The position numbers and the translations under genes were made by a program. From SCTD01 sp963784675 (GTDB lineage Bacteria > Actinomycetota > Actinomycetes > Mycobacteriales > SCTD01), in assembly GCA_963784675.1 (NCBI GenBank), contig CAWASE010000001.1, positions 248,001 through 312,000 of the forward strand: a DNA stretch of 64,000 nucleotides, written 5' to 3'. Positions 60,749 through 64,000 of the stretch are shown here, piece by piece (the stretch's first letter is position 1; each line of letters opens with the position of its first letter). The notes under the pieces were generated by a model. The model worked only from the letters and a program-made list of their open reading frames with translations, did no database searches and was not told the DNA's origin.

Positions 60749-61836
60749 AGCAGCGGTCCGGTCGAGAGGTACTCGGCGTAGAACACGCCCAGGCCGAAGA
60801 ACACCGCCAGTCCGGCGATGATCCAGAAGCGCACGATGACCGTGTTCTCGACCCAGCCGGCCAGCTCGAAGTGGTGATGGATCGGCGCCATGTTGAACAG
60901 GCGCTTCCTGGTGAGCTTGAAGCCGCCCACCTGCAGGATGACCGAGATCGTCTCGATGACGAACAGGCCGCCGAGCACCACCAGCAGCAGCTCGGTACGC
61001 GTGACGATCGCGATGCCGGCGAAGGCGCCGCCGATCGCCAGCGAGCCGGTGTCGCCCATGAAGATCTTGGCCGGGGAGGCGTTCCACCACAGGAAGCCGA
61101 AGCAGGCCCCCATCGCCGACGCCGCCACCAGCGCGACGTCCAGCGGGTCGCGGGCGTTGTAGCACTGGGCCAGCTCGGGCTGCAGGACGCAGGAGTTGCG
61201 GAACTGCCAGAAGCCGATCACCACGTAGGCCGCGAAGACCATGATCGAGCTGCCGGCGGCCAACCCGTCCAGCCCGTCGGTGAGGTTCACCGCGTTGGAC
61301 GTCGCGGTGATGATCAGGTAGGCGAAGACCACGAACCCGACCACGCCGAGGCTGATCGCGACGTCGTCGCGGATGAACGACAGGTGCTTGGAGGCCGGGG
61401 TGAGGCCGGCGGCGTTGCGGAACTGCAGGGCGCCGACGGCGAAGGCGACACCCACGACCAGCTGGCCGACGAACTTGCTGGCGGCGTTGAGCCCGAGCGA
61501 GCGCTGCTTGCGGATCTTGATGAAGTCGTCCAGGAACCCGACGAGCCCGAGTCCGACCATCAGCCCGAGCACCAGCAGGCCGCTGGCCGTCGGCCCGCGG
61601 TCGGGCCGGTTGAGCACGAGCAGGTGCGCGACGGCGTAGCCGATCACCGTCGCGCCGACGATCACCGCACCGCCCATGGTGGGGGTGCCGCGCTTGGTCG
61701 CGTGGCTCGCCGGGCCGTCCTCGCGGATCTCCTGGCCATAACCACGGCGCCGGAACAGCCGCACGACTGCGGGGGTGCACAGCAGCGAGATCACCAGGGC
61801 GCTCAGGGCGGCGACGAGCACCGACCTCACGCGCAC
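60745..61836 (-). CDS. mraY: Phospho-MurNAc-pentapeptide translocase
   Basis: 363 residues with about ten helices. SHATKRGTPTMGGAVIVGA, GFLDDFIKIRKQRSLGLNA (catalytic Asp pair), SNAVNLTDGLDGLAAGSS and KIFMGDTGSLAIGG, KRLFNMAPIHHHFEL are intact. Makes lipid I from UDP-MurNAc-pentapeptide. It is the first gene of this dcw block; murF, which normally precedes it, is absent. GTG at 61836 is used, with AGGAG upstream; a second GTG two codons later is possible. Confidence 0.96.
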   Translation of the reverse strand: MRVRSVLVAALSALVISLLCTPAVVRLFRRRGYGQEIREDGPASHATKRGTPTMGGAVIVGATVIGYAVAHLLVLNRPDRGPTASGLLVLGLMVGLGLVGFLDDFIKIRKQRSLGLNAASKFVGQLVVGVAFAVGALQFRNAAGLTPASKHLSFIRDDVAISLGVVGFVVFAYLIITATSNAVNLTDGLDGLAAGSSIMVFAAYVVIGFWQFRNSCVLQPELAQCYNARDPLDVALVAASAMGACFGFLWWNASPAKIFMGDTGSLAIGGAFAGIAIVTRTELLLVVLGGLFVIETISVILQVGGFKLTRKRLFNMAPIHHHFELAGWVENTVIVRFWIIAGLAVFFGLGVFYAEYLSTGPLL

Positions 61837-62189
61837 TCACTCCTGGTCACGGCGCAGAGTCTGCCCGTTGCGACCGGCCGGTGGCCGCTGCGACGCGCAG
61901 GGACGCCGACTTTGCCCGGCCCCGACCCTGGGAACCTGTCGTCGCCGTTCACCCTTATGCCGGGGATTGGGTCTGATCGGACCGGGCACACAGCCTCCGT
62001 GCCCGAGACACGACGGAATCGACGCATCCGTACCGAGATCGATCAACCCGGGCTCCGGGCCTCGATCGTGGCCGACGTGAACGTCGTCGTCTCGAACGGC
62101 GGCAACGCGTCTTCCCAGCAGCACGTCCATGTCCGGCAGGGCCGGTCCGTCCGGAACGAGCCCGATCCCCACCCCCAGAAGGAGCAGTC
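61837..62189. other. Divergent region between mraY and the peptide genes
   Basis: About 350 bases that must hold promoters for both directions. A possible 78-codon rightward frame (61957-62193) crosses it. The strong ribosome-binding site AAGGAG before 62190 is clear; promoter elements are not. Confidence 0.35.
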
Positions 62190-62193
62190 GTGA
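61957..62193 (+). CDS. Possible fourth small peptide ORF upstream of the peptide array
   Basis: An ATG opens a 78-residue frame ending in a TGA that overlaps the GTG of peptide 1 (GTGA). It includes VADVNVVVSNGGNASSQQHV, whose Val/Asn/Ser/Gln texture resembles the C-terminal parts of the three peptides that follow. There is no ribosome-binding site, and the conserved leader block is absent. It may be a diverged precursor or a chance frame. Confidence 0.3.
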   Translation: MPGIGSDRTGHTASVPETRRNRRIRTEIDQPGLRASIVADVNVVVSNGGNASSQQHVHVRQGRSVRNEPDPHPQKEQS

Positions 62194-62390
62194 GCGACCA
62201 GCCCGGTCTTTCCCCCGAAGAGCTCGACAGCGCGTCCGGCGAGCAGCTCCCCGAGCGCGAGCAGATGTCGCTCGTCAACGCCAACGTCGCCGTCCCGGTG
62301 AACGCCGCCGTGGCCGCCAACGTGCTGTCCGACGGTGCGACCGCGTACGCCGACGCGGCGCAGATCGCCGACATCGACCAGTCCAACTAG
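62190..62390 (+). CDS. Candidate RiPP precursor peptide 1
   Basis: 66 residues, GTG start behind AAGGAG. It has a leader-like part, GLSPEELDSASGEQLPEREQ, then MSLVNANVAVPVNAAVAANV and a polar end closing IDQSN. It shares with the next two peptides GLS-x2-EL, GEQLP-x-REQMSL, AN-x-A-x-PVN, NVLSD and the terminal QSN. No cysteine, no signal peptide. Near-identical leader, tandem copies and a following protease gene point to a modified-peptide family. I do not recognise it as a named class. Confidence 0.72.
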   Translation: MSDQPGLSPEELDSASGEQLPEREQMSLVNANVAVPVNAAVAANVLSDGATAYADAAQIADIDQSN

Positions 62391-62435
62391 CTCGTCCCAC
62401 CGGCTCGACCCACCTCAACCCCCAGGGAGTTCGAC

Positions 62436-62639
62436 ATGAGTGAGATCACCCCCGGCCTGTCCGACAGCGAGCTCGAGGCGCAGGGTGGCGAGCAGCTGCC
62501 CGACCGTGAGCAGATGTCGCTCATCAGCGCCAACCTCGCCGCCCCGGTGAACGCCGCCGTCGCCGCCAACGTCCTGTCCGACAACTCGGTCGCGTACGCC
62601 AACGCCGACCAGGACGTCACCATCGTCCAGAGCAACTAG
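62436..62639 (+). CDS. Candidate RiPP precursor peptide 2
   Basis: 67 residues, ATG behind GGGAG. Leader-like GLSDSELEAQGGEQLPDREQ, then MSLISANLAAPVNAAVAANV and NVLSDNSVAYAN, ending VQSN. It differs from peptide 1 mainly in the last 20 residues, the likely core, while the leader is conserved. It lacks Cys and basic residues in the C-terminal half. Starts 45 bases after peptide 1. Confidence 0.72.
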   Translation: MSEITPGLSDSELEAQGGEQLPDREQMSLISANLAAPVNAAVAANVLSDNSVAYANADQDVTIVQSN

Positions 62640-62648
62640 GAGATCTTC

Positions 62649-62852
62649 ATGCCTGACACCGACGCAGGTCTGTCCGCCGCCGAGCTGGACGCCGCTTCCG
62701 GCGAGCAGCTGCCCGACCGTGAGCAGATGTCGCTCGTGAACGCCAACGTCGCAGCGCCCGTCAACGTGGCCGCTGCGCTGAACGTGCTCTCGGACGGCTC
62801 CGTGGCGGTGGCGGACGCCACGCAGACCGCCACCATCGATCAGTCCAACTAG
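62649..62852 (+). CDS. Candidate RiPP precursor peptide 3
   Basis: 67 residues, ATG behind AGGAG, only nine bases after peptide 2. Leader-like GLSAAELDAASGEQLPDREQ, then MSLVNANVAAPVNVAAALNV and LSDGSVAVADATQ, ending IDQSN. The C-terminal half is rich in Ala, Val, Asn, Asp, Ser and Thr. Closest to peptide 1. Followed by a strong hairpin before the protease gene. Confidence 0.72.
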   Translation: MPDTDAGLSAAELDAASGEQLPDREQMSLVNANVAAPVNVAAALNVLSDGSVAVADATQTATIDQSN

Positions 62853-62862
62853 TCGTGCCGCG

Positions 62863-62894
62863 CTCAGGGTCCGCCGTCCCGGCGGGCCCTGAGT
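62863..62894 (+). terminator. Hairpin between the peptide array and the M50 gene
   Basis: CTCAGGGTCCGCC and GGCGGGCCCTGAG form a 13-bp stem with one G-T pair and a six-base loop, 10 bases after the stop of peptide 3. There is no T run. Attenuators in this place commonly let precursor transcripts exceed those of the modification genes. Confidence 0.6.
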
Positions 62895-62960
62895 GCTGTC
62901 ACCGTCGGGGGAGAACGCATGACCGTCGCACCTGAACGTCCGGTGCAGCAGGACCGCCCG

Positions 62961-64000
62961 ATGGTCGGGTGCCCGTCGCGGCGCCATGCCCGCAGCAGCA
63001 GCAGCGGTGGCGCGAGCCGGACCCGCACGCCGAAGCTGGCCGACGGTGTGAGCCTGCTCGGCGAGTACGCCGGCTCGGGCTACGAGACGCCGCAGTACCT
63101 GGCGCGCCGACCCGGCGGACAGCTCGTGCAGCTGTCGGACCTGCTGCACCACGTCGCCGACGAGTGCGACGGGCAGCGCGACAGCGCCCAGGTCGCCGAA
63201 CGGGTCTCCGCCACCTACGGCAAGACGGTCAGCGCGGACAACGTCGACACGCTCGTGCGCAAGCTGCAGGAGCTCGGCATCCTGGCCGCGCCCGACGGCA
63301 GCAGCCCGGAGGTCCAGGAGTCCGACCCGTTGCTCGGGCTCAAGCTGCGCTCGCAGGTCCTGTCCCCCGCGACGGTGCAGCGTCTGACCAGGCTGGTCCG
63401 CCCGGTGTTCTGGCCGCCGCTGGTGCTTGCCGTGATCGCCGCCCTGCTGGCCACCGACGTCTGGCTGTTCTTCGTGCACGGGGTCGGCGGGGGGCTGCGC
63501 TCCTCGGTCGAGCAGCCGTTGGTGTTCCTGCTGGTGGTCGTCGTCATCGTCGTGTCGGCCGGCCTGCACGAGTTCGGCCACGCCGCCGCCTGCGCCTACG
63601 GAGGCGCCAAGCCCGGTGGCATGGGGGCCGGCATCTACGTCATCTGGCCGGCGTTCTACACCGACGTCACCGACGCCTACCAGCTTGATCGTCGCGGTCG
63701 CCTGCGCACCGACCTCGGCGGCGTCTACGTCAACGCGATGATCGTCATCGGCACCGCCCTGACCTACGCCCTCACCCGCTACGAACCGCTGGTCCTGATC
63801 TGCTTCCTGCTCCAGATCCAGGTGCTGCAGCAGATGCTGCCGTTCCTGCGCCTGGACGGCTACTACGTCGTGAGCGACCTCGTGGGGGTGCCCGACCTGT
63901 TCCGCCGGATCGGGCCCGTGCTGCGTTCCGCGATCCCCTTCCGCACCCGCGAGCCGGAGGTCACCGAGCTGAAGCCCTGGGTGCGCCGGGTCGTGGCCGG
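62961..64000 (+). CDS. M50-like membrane metalloprotease with PqqD/RRE-like N-terminus (partial)
   Basis: Open at the right edge, at least 346 residues. After a Ser/Arg-rich start comes LADGVSLLGEYAGSGYETPQYL, then a helical block (roughly residues 55-110) with LVQLSDLLHHVADECDG and VDTLVRKLQELGILAAPDG, patterned like a PqqD/RiPP recognition element. Helices follow, with zinc motif HEFGH (His203, His207) inside helix 2 and LRLDGYY (Asp299) as the third-ligand region of site-2-type proteases. A GGGGGAG site precedes an ATG at 62920, which is one base out of phase; either one base is missing near 62940 or the ATG at 62961 is used. Confidence 0.8.
   Translation, partial: MVGCPSRRHARSSSSGGASRTRTPKLADGVSLLGEYAGSGYETPQYLARRPGGQLVQLSDLLHHVADECDGQRDSAQVAERVSATYGKTVSADNVDTLVRKLQELGILAAPDGSSPEVQESDPLLGLKLRSQVLSPATVQRLTRLVRPVFWPPLVLAVIAALLATDVWLFFVHGVGGGLRSSVEQPLVFLLVVVVIVVSAGLHEFGHAAACAYGGAKPGGMGAGIYVIWPAFYTDVTDAYQLDRRGRLRTDLGGVYVNAMIVIGTALTYALTRYEPLVLICFLLQIQVLQQMLPFLRLDGYYVVSDLVGVPDLFRRIGPVLRSAIPFRTREPEVTELKPWVRRVVA

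Noticed and set aside
61957..62852. Daptide, lasso or lanthipeptide precursor assignment for the three small peptides
   Set aside because: No Cys for lanthionines, no Thr C-terminus for daptides, no lasso-type acceptor arrangement or synthetase genes visible; the class stays open.
1..64000. Prophage, transposase, integron, tRNA or rRNA genes
   Set aside because: I looked on both strands for transposase and integrase motifs and for rRNA or tRNA-like sequence and recognised none; short tRNA genes cannot be fully excluded without a dedicated scan.

Overview
The window is very GC-rich (about three quarters G+C by eye), gene-dense DNA with ATGA/GTGA stop-start overlaps, SOS boxes of the TCGAAC-N4-GTTCGA type, Wag31/DivIVA, SepF, DUF3040, DUF6504 and SAV_6107-family proteins and a translational-type ileS T-box. 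Together these indicate a chromosomal segment of an actinomycete. The carotenoid genes hint at a pigmented soil or desiccation-tolerant group, but I cannot name a genus. I see no rRNA, tRNA, CRISPR array, prophage or insertion sequence.

Layout. (1) 0-6.9 kb: mraZ reading leftwards (rsmH starts at the left edge), then a divergent moxR-DUF58-transglutaminase operon, DUF5990 and DUF3040. (2) 7.1-16.1 kb: DNA damage tolerance: dinB behind a methyltransferase gene, a secreted M15-like protein, dnaE2, and a SAV_6107 HEPN/DUF6504 pair. dnaE2 and the DUF6504 pair each have a perfect SOS box, followed by the same hairpin-pseudoknot-like element. (3) 16.4-23.2 kb: an SDR, a hybrid histidine kinase whose N-terminus resembles the ethylene-receptor sensor, a two-domain acyl reductase-like SDR, and an ECF sigma factor with a membrane partner. 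(4) 23.3-28.2 kb: assimilatory sulfate reduction and siroheme synthesis, with a short leader peptide ahead of sulfite reductase. (5) 28.5-36.3 kb: carotenoid genes (CrtA-, CrtO-, CruF-, CruG- and CrtI/CrtD-like). (6) 36.3-46.5 kb: DUF2254, DUF421, rluD, lspA, a DksA/TraR protein with a long Ala/Lys/Pro tail, and T-box-controlled ileS. (7) 46.6-61.8 kb: small unknowns, then the division and cell wall block divIVA-yggT-sepF-yggS-pgeF-ftsZ-[GGDEF]-ftsQ-murC-murG-ftsW-murD-mraY, all leftwards. (8) 61.9-64 kb: three tandem homologous 66-67 residue peptides, a hairpin, and an M50-like membrane metalloprotease with a PqqD/RRE-like N-terminal region. This looks like a ribosomal peptide maturation locus.

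Two structural points matter. The dcw cluster is split: mraZ/rsmH lie at the left edge and mraY...ftsZ lie 48-62 kb away on the same strand, with both outer flanks of the usual cluster between them. Also, four genes, including essential murC, are broken by single-base indels, mostly in short G or C runs. Sequencing error is a more likely cause than decay.

The best candidates for undescribed biology are the paired SOS-gene leader element (14.7 and 15.9 kb) and the peptide/M50 locus at the right edge.
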